A stretch of 27,324 nucleotides of DNA from an uncultured Prevotella sp. (lineage in GTDB: Bacteria; Bacteroidota; Bacteroidia; Bacteroidales; Bacteroidaceae), in the NCBI GenBank assembly GCA_937895845.1, contig CALBLK010000019.1, positions 1 to 27,324 of the forward strand. The letters run 5' to 3'. Of the stretch, positions 7,171-15,310 are shown piece after piece; positions within the stretch are counted from its first letter, which is position 1, and every line of letters starts with the position of its first letter. A program made the translations under genes and the position numbers. The notes under the pieces are model-generated. The model made no database searches, was not told where the DNA came from, and worked only from the letters and a program-made list of their open reading frames with translations.

Positions 7171-9231
7171 ATGGTTTGTGATAAAAAATATTTGCTTATT
7201 GCAGCATGTCTGTTGTGGATTGTGAACTCTTCTCATGCACAATACAACATGGACAATCTGTCTCGATGTTTCGAACAGCAACAAAAGACTTATCCCCAGG
7301 AAAAAATATCGACACACGTTGCCAGTCCGTACTGTATGCCAGGCGATAGGATATGGTTCAGAACCTATGTGGTAGACGCCATTGACAACACGCCTCTGAA
7401 CAAGGACAAATATGTGTATGCAGAACTGATTGACACACGCGGCCTGGTAGTGAAGCGCGTAAAGGTGCTCAGCAACGGGGGTGTTTTCGCTGGATATTTG
7501 GATATACCAGCAGGTATCTTCCCTGCCCATTATTTCTTGCGGTGCTACACGCTTTACTCCGCAGCATTGGCCGGTTATGACAATTTAATACCAATCAATA
7601 TCGGTGTAACGCCGGCGGCCAATCTGCCAAGTGACAGCATTGCCGGGTGCACAATGGCCATGAATGGAGTGCTGCACTGCAAGGATGTGGGAAATGCCTT
7701 TCGTATCTGGATGGACGCAGACCAGCGGAAGAGCCTGGGGTTGGCGCTTGTGGCACGTGGCTGCCTGGTCTGCACGGAGACTCTGAAGCCTGGCGTGGCG
7801 ATGCTGTTCGAGAAGGCGAGGATGCCACAGGGTATCTCGCAGTTCTTTGCCTTTGACGACAGCCTCCGTGTCGTTGGCAGGAAATTGGTTTTTATGCCCG
7901 ACGGCGATGGAATAGCAGAGATTAGCTTCACTGGCAGCAGTCTTGACAATGCAAGCAACAGCCAAATTGTTCTTACGGTTCCCAACTGTAATGACTCTGC
8001 CTCACTGTCACTTTCTGTCACCAAAGATTCAGCCGGCACAGACACACCAGTTTCTCCGACTGCATTCCAACTGTTGGTGTCACAGGAAATCAAAGGTGGG
8101 CTGCCATGGGCGGATACCAGCCGGGGCAACACGCCCGAAGCCCTGGCACGCCTTGACTCGTTGCTGAATTATGTGGTGGGTGACAGGTGCTGCGTGGACA
8201 GTGTACTGAAAAAGAGATACAGGCGTTCGCCTATTCCCCATGAAACAACACAGGTCTTGTCCGGGTGTGCCATGACCACCTCACCTCACGCCGGGAATGC
8301 GTCCTATTCACGGATAAACCTTATTTCATCACAGGCTGATATGTTTGCCGTGCAGACTGCGGACAAGAACGGGCGGTTTGCCTTTTCCGGGTTGGACTAT
8401 GCAGACAGTACGATTTACATGCTGAACGCTACTACAAGCTATACCAAAGAAAGAACGGAGGTAAAGGTGGACGAGGTTAGCTATCCGAAGGTTGACGAGT
8501 TGTCCGTCAGGCGGCAACTTGGGACAGGCAAATATTCAGGCAAAGGCTTTTCCTACGACTCGAAAGGCGGAATCATGCTTGACGACATACTGGTAACGGC
8601 AAATAAAAGGCCTCAGGTGCAAGGCACGTTTTCTTCGCTGGCCAGTTATTCTGTGACATCTGACGAGATTGACTTTCTTGACGCCACCTGTATCCATGAA
8701 TTGCTGCGGCGCATGCCGGCAATCTATATGAAAGGCGACACTGCCTATATCAGAGGGCCTGTTTCTATCAAGGGTAACATTCATGCTGCCGTTGCACTTG
8801 ACGGCTTTATTCTTGACGACTCCTTTGACCTTGACAACATCTCAATGCAGGATATTGCACGCATTGATGTGTTTAAAGGTGGGAACGCGGTGATTTGGGG
8901 CGCACAAGGCGGAGCTGGGGTTATATCGATAACAACCAAGAAAGGCACCGGGCCTTATGACAATAACAAGAACCGCATTTCCCGATGCACACCTCTGGGC
9001 TACCAGCAGCCAAAGTCTGTTTTCTTCAACCGTGACAAGGGCAGCAAACGTTCTGTTTACTGGAACGGCGATGTCAGGATGCACAACGGCAAGGCAGTTG
9101 TCAACATTCCGTTTGCCTTGCACAACGGGCATTACACCATCCGTGCGGAAGGAGTTACAGACAGCGGCCTTATCGTCAACGGCGAGCTAAAATTCCCAAT
9201 CGCCAACAAAAAGGGAAAGGACAGCCCATAG
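7171..9231 (+). CDS. MG2-like and TonB-plug domain protein without beta-barrel
   Basis: 686-residue envelope protein with a signal peptide (about 1-23, cleaved after HAQ). The N-terminal half (about 45-150) resembles the macroglobulin MG2-like domain of Bacteroidota proteins: H-x-x-x-x-Y-x-x-GD-x-IWF-x-x-YVVD and a following GYLDIPAGIFPAHYFLR. A region of beta-strands follows. A receptor-plug-like domain at about 470-592 starts with MLDDILVTANKRP and ends with IDVFKGGNAVIWGAQGGAGVISITTKKG. A final ~95 residues (SVYWNGDVRMHNGKA...IRAEGVTDSG) look like the terminal A2M-like strand domain of the same family. No barrel follows, so it cannot itself be a channel. Family members are annotated as TonB-dependent receptor plug-domain proteins of unknown function. 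It is somewhat shorter than many relatives (about 800-900 residues). The TAG stop lies inside the downstream hairpin stem. Confidence 0.8.
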   Translation: MVCDKKYLLIAACLLWIVNSSHAQYNMDNLSRCFEQQQKTYPQEKISTHVASPYCMPGDRIWFRTYVVDAIDNTPLNKDKYVYAELIDTRGLVVKRVKVLSNGGVFAGYLDIPAGIFPAHYFLRCYTLYSAALAGYDNLIPINIGVTPAANLPSDSIAGCTMAMNGVLHCKDVGNAFRIWMDADQRKSLGLALVARGCLVCTETLKPGVAMLFEKARMPQGISQFFAFDDSLRVVGRKLVFMPDGDGIAEISFTGSSLDNASNSQIVLTVPNCNDSASLSLSVTKDSAGTDTPVSPTAFQLLVSQEIKGGLPWADTSRGNTPEALARLDSLLNYVVGDRCCVDSVLKKRYRRSPIPHETTQVLSGCAMTTSPHAGNASYSRINLISSQADMFAVQTADKNGRFAFSGLDYADSTIYMLNATTSYTKERTEVKVDEVSYPKVDELSVRRQLGTGKYSGKGFSYDSKGGIMLDDILVTANKRPQVQGTFSSLASYSVTSDEIDFLDATCIHELLRRMPAIYMKGDTAYIRGPVSIKGNIHAAVALDGFILDDSFDLDNISMQDIARIDVFKGGNAVIWGAQGGAGVISITTKKGTGPYDNNKNRISRCTPLGYQQPKSVFFNRDKGSKRSVYWNGDVRMHNGKAVVNIPFALHNGHYTIRAEGVTDSGLIVNGELKFPIANKKGKDSP

Positions 9232-9280
9232 CGAAATCCCCGGCCCGAGGGGGTTCGGGGCCGGGGATTTCGCTATGGGC
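9224..9280. terminator. Perfect 23-bp hairpin between convergent genes
   Basis: 9224-9246 is perfectly complementary to 9258-9280, with an 11-nt loop (GAGGGGGTTCG). The stem is GC-rich (CCCCGGCCC core). It overlaps the stop codon of the plug-domain gene (TAG at 9229-9231) and precedes the stop of the convergent xylanase gene (9301). The position suits a bidirectional terminator. There is no clear T-tract, so the mechanism is uncertain. Confidence 0.8.
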
Positions 9281-9300
9281 CTTGGTGTATGCCGTTCTCG

Positions 9301-12300
9301 CTACCTCTTCACTTTCACGCTGACCACGCCGCCGTCGCTCATTTTGCGGCAGACAATGCAGATGCGGCCTGGGAGTGGAGAGGCAATGCGCTGGCCCTGC
9401 AAGGTGTAACAGGTCTCGCTAACTGTTTGGGCATCAGCTGCACCATCGACCTGCGCGTTTTCTATGCCCGTGGCTTGAGCCGCCTCGCGCACACCGGCAT
9501 GCATGCCATAGTATGCCGGTTTGGGGTTCAGACTGCCATCGTAGAGCAGCGGGTTCCTGCCGCCACGCCATGTCATGGCATCGGTCAGGCCCCAGACCGT
9601 CAGTTCGTTGCAATTGCCGGCGCCCATGGCGACTTTAGCGATGTTGTAGAAGTCTTTTGCCTGTTGCAGACGGTTAGCTTCACTGTCCGTCATGCCAAGG
9701 TCAAGCTCGGTGATGACACAGCGCAACCCGATAGCATTGAAACGGTCAACAGTGGCTTTCAGCCTGGCAGCATCAACCTTGCCCACATCAAGGTGGCACT
9801 GCAACCCCACTCCGTCAATGGGCACACCGCTCTCTTTCAGGTGCTTGGCAAGGTTATAGAAGGCCTCGGCCTTGGCTTGTCCCTGGAACTCCACACCATA
9901 GTCGTTAAGGATAAGCTGTGCATCAGGGTCTGCTTTGCGCGCCAGCCTGAAAGCCTGTGCAACATAGTCTTCACCGGCATAATTCCAAATGGAAGATGCG
10001 CGCAGCTTGTAACCGTCCGGGTCAGTGCGCACGACAGACTGGTCGTCATCAAGCACCTCGTTACACACATCCCATTCTGCCACCTTGCCCTTCCAGTGCG
10101 TCACCACATTGCCAATGTGCTTTTCCATGATGTCGAGCAGCTGCTGCCTGGTGAAGTTCTTGTCGTTTTTCTTGCCGTCCGAGCTTAGCCAGGCTGGCAC
10201 CTGGGAGTGCCACACAAGGGCATGCCCCCTTATGCGCATGTTGTGCTTCCTGGCGAAAGCCACCAGCCTGTCGCCGTTGTAGTAGTTGAACACTCCCTGC
10301 GACGGTTGGGTGGCGTCAAATTTCATCTCGTTCTCACACACCACCATATTAAACTGCCTGGCGAGCAGCTGTGTCTTCTCGTCATGCTCATCTTCCAGGT
10401 TTATCTTGCCGTCATAGAGTGAAACGCACGTGCCTACGTACTTGCCTGCATTTTCAGCATAGACGCGCAGTGGCGTAGCGTCGAGTTTCTCCTTGTCAAT
10501 GTCAATGGAAGTGTCGTCCGGCCTGGTGTCGTCTTCGGTGTCCTCGGTCCACTCTCCCTGCCCGCCATATTCGAGCGATGTCACACACGCCACCAGAGCA
10601 AGCGTTCCGTCGGTCTGCTTCACCTCGCTGGTCTTCCATGTGTACTGCTTGGGGTAGCGCATCTCGAACTCCAGGCCCTCTGATTTCGACGCATAGGTGA
10701 GCAGGGGCAGCCGGTCACCCACTTTGAGTGTCGGGTTGCTGGTCAGTTCAATGTATATGCGCGGCTTTTCCCCAGACACCGTGAAATCCTCCATCTTGTC
10801 GTTAAGTGTGAGGGTGCCGTCCACATGGAGCTGGTCGTAACGTTCGCTGTCGGTCACTTCAAACTTGATTTTCGACTTCGGGTGGACCACCAGGTTGGGC
10901 TTCGCGCTGGTAGCGAAATTCTTGAGTGCGAGTGTGCCAATGCCGCCATCACCAGGTGTCAGTGTGCCGTAGAGGTCAACGGTAGAGCCGATGCTGCCGA
11001 CGCCGCCCAGACACCCCTTGCTCATCACGTACACCCCGGGGGCTGACGCCACGCTCTGCTGGCCGATGCCTCCCGAGAGCCTGCTGCGTTCAGCCTTGGC
11101 GGCGTCGTTGTTCACCATCACGGCTCCCTGAAGCACGCGGACACTGCCTGTAATCAGGTTCTCATTGCCCGTGATGCGGTAGGTGCCGGTTCCCTCCTTG
11201 ACCAGCCCCACCTTGACAGAAAGGTTTGTCCCTCCGAAAGGGATGATTCGGCCGGCAAGCGTTCCGTCAGCATTGTCACTGCCTACCATATAGTAGCCGT
11301 CATTGTTCGCCTTGGCCTTGAGATAGCCATAGAGGGTGCTGCCTTCGTCGGTGTCAAGGCGGGCTATGCGCAATCCGCGCTTTCCGCTCTCGCATGCCAT
11401 TGCTGCACCGTCGTGCAGCACAACGTGGGTGCCGGAAAGGGTGGCGTTGACATTGCCGTCCGAGGCATTCTGTGCAGCATTGTCGGGAGCGAATGTCTTT
11501 CCCGACTGCCACACCAGCCCGTAGAACCCCGCTTCAGGCTCGACATCCTTATAGGGAAAGATGTGCAGCGTGCCACTGAACTGGCTCCAGTCCGGGTGAT
11601 ACACCTTGCTTGCCTTGTTGCCCAGATAGGTGCGCTCGCCGCCAGCATAAAGGTTGATGGTGCCCTTGCCGGCCACCTTGCTGTTCCAATAGGTGTAGCG
11701 CGAGGTGCGCAGGTCAAGGCTCTTGCCCTCTGTGGCGAGGATGGGCGTTTCGTAGACTGTGTAGCTCTTGTCCGTGTTTTTTTCGCAGATGTCCACCAGG
11801 TTGTTGTCAGCCACCATCCATCCGTCATATTCGCCTTTCAGTTCCACATTGTCTATATAGTAGTCTGCACTGGGACTGTGGATGCCAAAGTGCAGCCGGG
11901 TCTCATCGCTGCTGGCAGTCGACACCTCGTTGAGCGTGTAGCTAAGGTGTTGCCACTGGTTCTTTTCGCCCTTGTACGGGTAGCCATCGTCCTGATACAG
12001 CTTGTCACTTCCCAAGTAGGCGTGGAACTGCGCCCATGGCGCATCATCGGCATCGGTGCGGCAGAAGTCAAAGGTGAGGTATTTCTTCTTGTCTGTAAGC
12101 TGGTGCCCTGCCAGTTCTTTGGGCAGCACGATGGTGGGGAAAGTGCCCCACTGCCTGGATGTCACGTGCAGCACCTTGTTGCTGGCATTGGCCGGGTCGG
12201 CCACAACCTTTGCCGTAGAGGTGGTCACCACGCCCTGGTCAACATTCCACATGGTGAATGCCTGTCCAATCTTGCAGTCTTCAAAGTCATAGACCTGGGC

Positions 12301-12375
12301 TTCGCCTGGGGCGGAGACGAGCGCAAGGCACGCTGTCATCCAAACACAACCCCACTGTTTCTTTTTCGTTTGCAT
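9301..12375 (-). CDS. Multidomain secreted GH10 endo-1,4-beta-xylanase
   Basis: 1024 residues from the ATG at 12375, chosen because a signal peptide (about 1-27, ending GEAQ) begins there; the frame extends upstream to 12444. Order: carbohydrate-binding-like jelly roll (about 28-185, ending DYYIDNVELKG); beta-helical region (about 190-600) with an autotransporter-type repeat (VKEGTGTYRITG...GSVRVLQGAVMVNN) and LYGTLTPGDGGIGTL; acidic linker (about 607-630); GH10 barrel (about 632-968); C-terminal tail. GH10 hallmarks are HALVWHSQVPAW, acid/base Glu773 in WDVCNEVLDD, and nucleophile Glu890 in CVITELDLG, followed by WGLTDAMTW. The last ~50 residues (CYTLQGQRIASPLPG...VSVKVKR) look like a type IX secretion sorting domain. 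It should cleave xylan backbones at the cell surface or outside. No SusCD partner is in the window. Confidence 0.92.
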   Translation of the reverse strand: MQTKKKQWGCVWMTACLALVSAPGEAQVYDFEDCKIGQAFTMWNVDQGVVTTSTAKVVADPANASNKVLHVTSRQWGTFPTIVLPKELAGHQLTDKKKYLTFDFCRTDADDAPWAQFHAYLGSDKLYQDDGYPYKGEKNQWQHLSYTLNEVSTASSDETRLHFGIHSPSADYYIDNVELKGEYDGWMVADNNLVDICEKNTDKSYTVYETPILATEGKSLDLRTSRYTYWNSKVAGKGTINLYAGGERTYLGNKASKVYHPDWSQFSGTLHIFPYKDVEPEAGFYGLVWQSGKTFAPDNAAQNASDGNVNATLSGTHVVLHDGAAMACESGKRGLRIARLDTDEGSTLYGYLKAKANNDGYYMVGSDNADGTLAGRIIPFGGTNLSVKVGLVKEGTGTYRITGNENLITGSVRVLQGAVMVNNDAAKAERSRLSGGIGQQSVASAPGVYVMSKGCLGGVGSIGSTVDLYGTLTPGDGGIGTLALKNFATSAKPNLVVHPKSKIKFEVTDSERYDQLHVDGTLTLNDKMEDFTVSGEKPRIYIELTSNPTLKVGDRLPLLTYASKSEGLEFEMRYPKQYTWKTSEVKQTDGTLALVACVTSLEYGGQGEWTEDTEDDTRPDDTSIDIDKEKLDATPLRVYAENAGKYVGTCVSLYDGKINLEDEHDEKTQLLARQFNMVVCENEMKFDATQPSQGVFNYYNGDRLVAFARKHNMRIRGHALVWHSQVPAWLSSDGKKNDKNFTRQQLLDIMEKHIGNVVTHWKGKVAEWDVCNEVLDDDQSVVRTDPDGYKLRASSIWNYAGEDYVAQAFRLARKADPDAQLILNDYGVEFQGQAKAEAFYNLAKHLKESGVPIDGVGLQCHLDVGKVDAARLKATVDRFNAIGLRCVITELDLGMTDSEANRLQQAKDFYNIAKVAMGAGNCNELTVWGLTDAMTWRGGRNPLLYDGSLNPKPAYYGMHAGVREAAQATGIENAQVDGAADAQTVSETCYTLQGQRIASPLPGRICIVCRKMSDGGVVSVKVKR

Positions 12376-12576
12376 AAATCTTTGCTTCTTGTGCCTGCCC
12401 TGTCTGGTTGGCTCTGCATCTCCAAACTTGGCAGACTTGTACATTTAAAAGGTTTTACCAATTTATTGGAAGTGAACCGCCTGACGGTCAAAAGGTCACC
12501 CAACAACTGTTTCGGTCAGAAAAACACACGGCTTGTTGCCGCATTTCAAACTGCGACAACATTTTCTTACGCATGG

Positions 12577-12584
12577 CAAAGATA
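12577..12584 (-). promoter_or_regulatory. Candidate -7 box for the xylanase gene
   Basis: On the minus strand this reads TATCTTTG, a match to the Bacteroidota TAnnTTTG element. It lies about 200 bp upstream of the chosen xylanase start. A clear TTTG at the usual -33 spacing is not seen, so the call is tentative. It would leave a long 5' leader. Confidence 0.4.
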
Positions 12585-12809
12585 AGCAAAATAATTGGAA
12601 CAAGGCTTTCTTCAGCCCGAGAAAAACGGTCATCACCCTCCTACTCTGATACTCTGATACGCTAATTATCCGTGACACCCATGAACGGCAAGGAAAAAAC
12701 TTGCGCAAGCCATTGGCACTTTACACCCATTCCAAGCAAGACAGTGCGAAAATCAAGTGCTAATCATCAAAATTCTGCCATTTTCCAGCCGGTTCTCAGT
12801 GAATATAAC

Positions 12810-12817
12810 TAACTTTG
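12810..12817 (+). promoter_or_regulatory. Candidate -7 box for the hydrolase-led operon
   Basis: TAACTTTG matches TAnnTTTG and lies 38 bp upstream of the ATG at 12856. The expected upstream TTTG is not well placed (a TTTT lies at 12781). The position supports a promoter for the five-gene + strand set. Confidence 0.5.
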
Positions 12818-12855
12818 CCATATCTGTGACACCGCAGGACGGCACAAAGAAGAAG

Positions 12856-13656
12856 ATGAAGAAAATACTTTTCCTACACGGATTCTTCGCCACGGGCAGC
12901 TGTCCCATGGCGAAAGCCCTGAAAGAGGCTTTCGAGGGGGAGGCGGCAGTGCTGGCTCCCGACTTACCGTTGCATCCCAGGGAGGCGCTGAAGGAGATTC
13001 GCGCCATCATCGACAGGGAGCATCCTGACTTGCTTCTTGGCAACAGCTGCGGCTCGTTCCTTGCTCAGACGCTGGCGCCGGTAGCGGGCGTTCCGGCCCT
13101 GCTCGGCAATCCGTATTTCAAGATGACGGAGTTTCTGAGGAAGCGCATCGGCGAGCACGAGTACAAGGCGCCACGAAGAGACGGCAACCAGCGCCTTGTG
13201 ATAGACGAAGCGCTGACAGGGGAGTTTGCTGAACTCGAAGCCGTGCAGTTTGACTGTTGCAACCCCTATTACAAGGAACGCGTGTGGGGACTTTTTGGCG
13301 AGCACGACACCCTCGCTCATTTCTCCGCTCTCTTCCTGGAGCATTACAACAACGCCTTTCACTTCCCCGGAGGCCACACGCCCACCGAGCAGGAGGTAAA
13401 AACATGGTACGCCCCACTCGCCAGAAAGATGATGATGGCGTTTCCGGCAAAGGAGGAAAGGTATTTCCAGCACTTCAAAGGCGGCAAGTACAGGCTCGTC
13501 CACTCGGCTTTCGACTCTGAGACGCTGGAGCGCATGGCGGTTTACCAGGCGCTCTATGGCGACAAGTCCTACTGGGTACGCCCTGAAAAGATGTTTTTCG
13601 GAAAGGTCACAAGGGATGGCAAGACATTCAATCGCTTCACGGAGATTGACATGTAA
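12856..13656 (+). CDS. YqiA/YcfP-type alpha/beta hydrolase fused to DUF1653
   Basis: 266 residues from the ATG at 12856, preceded by a purine-rich AAAGAAGAAG; the frame is open upstream to 12757 but that extension does not look like protein. Residues 1-195 are a small alpha/beta hydrolase of the YqiA/YcfP esterase type: LFLHGFFATG near the start, nucleophile Ser64 in GNSCG, Asp151 in GEHD and His174 in PGGHTP form a plausible catalytic triad. Residues about 203-264 (YFQHFKGGKYRLVHSAFDSETLE...FFGKV) match DUF1653, a small domain usually found as a separate protein. The fusion suggests the two act together, but the substrate is unknown. It heads a co-directional set of five genes. Confidence 0.85.
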   Translation: MKKILFLHGFFATGSCPMAKALKEAFEGEAAVLAPDLPLHPREALKEIRAIIDREHPDLLLGNSCGSFLAQTLAPVAGVPALLGNPYFKMTEFLRKRIGEHEYKAPRRDGNQRLVIDEALTGEFAELEAVQFDCCNPYYKERVWGLFGEHDTLAHFSALFLEHYNNAFHFPGGHTPTEQEVKTWYAPLARKMMMAFPAKEERYFQHFKGGKYRLVHSAFDSETLERMAVYQALYGDKSYWVRPEKMFFGKVTRDGKTFNRFTEIDM

Positions 13657-13722
13657 CAGGGAAATCACCAGGTGACACCCTCCGTCTTGCCATTATGTAT
13701 CACGGTTATCGGCATTGCAAGA

Positions 13723-14499
13723 ATGATTTTTTATTTTTCAGGAACAGGAAACAGCAAGCGTGTGGCACAGTGTCTGGCCCGGGCCACAGGGGAAAGCTGC
13801 GTCTCAATGGCAGACTGCATGAACAAGGGCGAGTTTTCGTTTTCCCTGTGCAAGGAGGAGCGTGCCGGATTTGTCACTCCGGTCTATTTCTGGGGACTTC
13901 CTGACATCGTGGTGAGGTTTGTCCGCCAGCTGAATCTCACTGCATTGCACAGGAATTTCATTTACCATGTGGTTACATTCGGAACCACCACGGGGCAGGC
14001 TCACTACATGATGCAGGAATTGCTGAAGCGCAAGGGCTTGTGGCTCGATGCGAAGTATAACGTGAGAATGGTGGATGTATGGACTCCGATATTTGACGTG
14101 TCAGACCATGGGAAATGCTTGCGAAAAACGGAAGAAGCGGAAAAGAGCATTGCAAAAATAGCGGAGAGAGCCGTAGCCCGCAAGGCCGGCAACTTCGACT
14201 ACCTGCGCCTCCCCTACTGGCTGGCCCACTGGTATTACCTCACCTACGAGAACCAGCGCAAGACAAAGAACTTCCACGTGATGAAGGACAGGTGTGTCGG
14301 CTGCAACAGATGCGCCCGCCTATGTCCCGAACAAGCCATAGAGTGCAAGGATGGCTTCCCGGTCTGGACAAGAGAGAAATGCACGCTGTGCCTGAAATGC
14401 CTGCACCACTGCCCCCGGTTTGCCATACAATATGGCAGGCGGACTGCAAGGCATGGCCAGTTCGTGCATCCGGGGGAAGCAGCCAAGCAAACCGTTTGA
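13723..14499 (+). CDS. EFR1-family flavodoxin/ferredoxin fusion protein
   Basis: 258 residues from the ATG at 13723, where a flavodoxin-like start (MIFYFSGTGNSK, FMN phosphate loop) begins; the frame extends to 13672 but the extra residues do not fit the family. The N-terminal ~150 residues are flavodoxin-like (FVTPVYFWGLPDIVVRFV). The C-terminal part carries two 4Fe-4S motifs, CVGCNRCARLCP and CTLCLKCLHHCP, each CxxCxxCxxxC. This layout matches the EFR1 family of ferredoxins, which are likely single-protein electron carriers. The flavin reductase 28 bp downstream is a natural redox partner. Partner enzymes and physiological role are not shown by the sequence. Confidence 0.88.
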   Translation: MIFYFSGTGNSKRVAQCLARATGESCVSMADCMNKGEFSFSLCKEERAGFVTPVYFWGLPDIVVRFVRQLNLTALHRNFIYHVVTFGTTTGQAHYMMQELLKRKGLWLDAKYNVRMVDVWTPIFDVSDHGKCLRKTEEAEKSIAKIAERAVARKAGNFDYLRLPYWLAHWYYLTYENQRKTKNFHVMKDRCVGCNRCARLCPEQAIECKDGFPVWTREKCTLCLKCLHHCPRFAIQYGRRTARHGQFVHPGEAAKQTV

Positions 14500-14527
14500 A
14501 CCATTAACAAAATAAAGAACGAAGCGT

Positions 14528-15091
14528 ATGAAAAGTTTTGCACCAAAGCCGTGGGTGGCGCCACAGCCTGTGCTGATTATCGGCACGTACAATGAAGACG
14601 GCGTTGCCAACGCCATGAACGCGGCCTGGGCCGGACAGTGGGACATGAAAGAGATTATGATTTCGATGGGAAAGCATGCCACCACAGACAACTTGAAGCG
14701 CAAAGGCGAGTTTACGGTTGCCTTCGCTACCAGGAAAACCATGGCGGCTGCTGATTTCGTGGGCATTGTCTCTGCCAAGAGCGACCCGAAAAAGGTGGAG
14801 AGGACGGGATGGACTGTCGGCAAGGCGACAATGGTTGACGCTCCCGTGTTTGCCGATTTCCCGATGACTCTGGAGTGCCGCATCAAGGAAAAGTACAGTG
14901 AAAGCGAGACAGGCTGTTACCTCGTTGCCGAAATCGTCAATATCCTTGTGGACGAAAAGTACCTGGCCGAAGACGGAAATCCCGACCTGGAGAAGATGGA
15001 GCTGATTGTCTTCGACCCTGTCCACCATGGCTACATCGGGCTGGGCGGCAAGGCTGGCCAGGCTTTCTCTGCGGGCAAGGCGTTGAAATGA
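14528..15091 (+). CDS. Flavin reductase family protein
   Basis: 187-residue soluble protein of the FMN-binding split-barrel flavin reductase family. Recognisable segments are PVLIIGTYNEDGVANAMNAAW near the N-terminus, ISMGKHATTDNLKRKGEFTVAF, and a C-terminal LIVFDPVHHGYIGLG. It contains no other domain. It begins 28 bp after the EFR1 gene and both are probably translated from one mRNA. A role in FMN-dependent electron transfer with the EFR1 protein is likely by family and context; the physiological acceptor is unknown. Confidence 0.88.
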   Translation: MKSFAPKPWVAPQPVLIIGTYNEDGVANAMNAAWAGQWDMKEIMISMGKHATTDNLKRKGEFTVAFATRKTMAAADFVGIVSAKSDPKKVERTGWTVGKATMVDAPVFADFPMTLECRIKEKYSESETGCYLVAEIVNILVDEKYLAEDGNPDLEKMELIVFDPVHHGYIGLGGKAGQAFSAGKALK

Positions 15092-15310
15092 CCCGATGGA
15101 GACAGAATGAACACTGCTCCGCCGCTGGCAGGAGCCGGACGCAGAGGCTTCCAAGTATCAGGGCAGACCGCTTCACGGGCAACACCGCATCGCGATTGGC
15201 CTTGTAGAAATGCGGCTTCACAGGCATGCCGGGCAGGTGCAGCCAGCTTGCGGGCGGTGGCCGGGACCTGGCCAGGGTGTCCAGCAACAACAGACAAAGA
15301 CAAAAAGCAA
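15092..15310. other. GC-rich 219-bp intergenic segment
   Basis: Lies between the flavin reductase stop and the most likely start of the AlkZ-related gene. The + frame is open from 15107 and would add 68 residues to that protein, but the extension is rich in Ala, Arg and Cys and does not resemble the rest. An antisense frame is open here too. I treat it as non-coding, possibly a conserved intergenic element. Confidence 0.5.

Larger units (their letters stand above)
12376..12855. other. Divergent intergenic region between xylanase and hydrolase genes
   Basis: About 480 bp separate the xylanase start from the + strand gene at 12856. It holds a -7-like box on each strand (12577-12584 minus, 12810-12817 plus) and a tandem 8-mer ACTCTGAT at 12643-12650 and 12651-12658. 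No gene is supported: the small frames here are antisense or upstream extensions. Both neighbouring genes are probably controlled from this segment. Confidence 0.6.

Noticed and set aside
9289..10188. 299-codon + strand frame over the xylanase catalytic domain
   Set aside because: The opposite strand encodes clear GH10 motifs with catalytic Glu residues; the + frame has no recognisable domain.
11413..12585. 390-codon + strand frame over the xylanase N-terminus
   Set aside because: It is antisense to the signal peptide and binding domain of the xylanase and has no family features.
12643..12660. Tandem ACTCTGAT copies considered as a repeat array
   Set aside because: Only two short copies; could arise by chance or slippage and there are no spacers as in CRISPR arrays.
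12757..12855. Upstream extension of the hydrolase reading frame
   Set aside because: It crosses the candidate -7 box at 12810-12817 and does not look like protein; the ATG at 12856 has a purine-rich site and begins exactly at the conserved fold.
13672..13722. Upstream extension of the EFR1 reading frame
   Set aside because: The flavodoxin motif begins at the ATG at 13723; the extra 17 residues do not fit the family.
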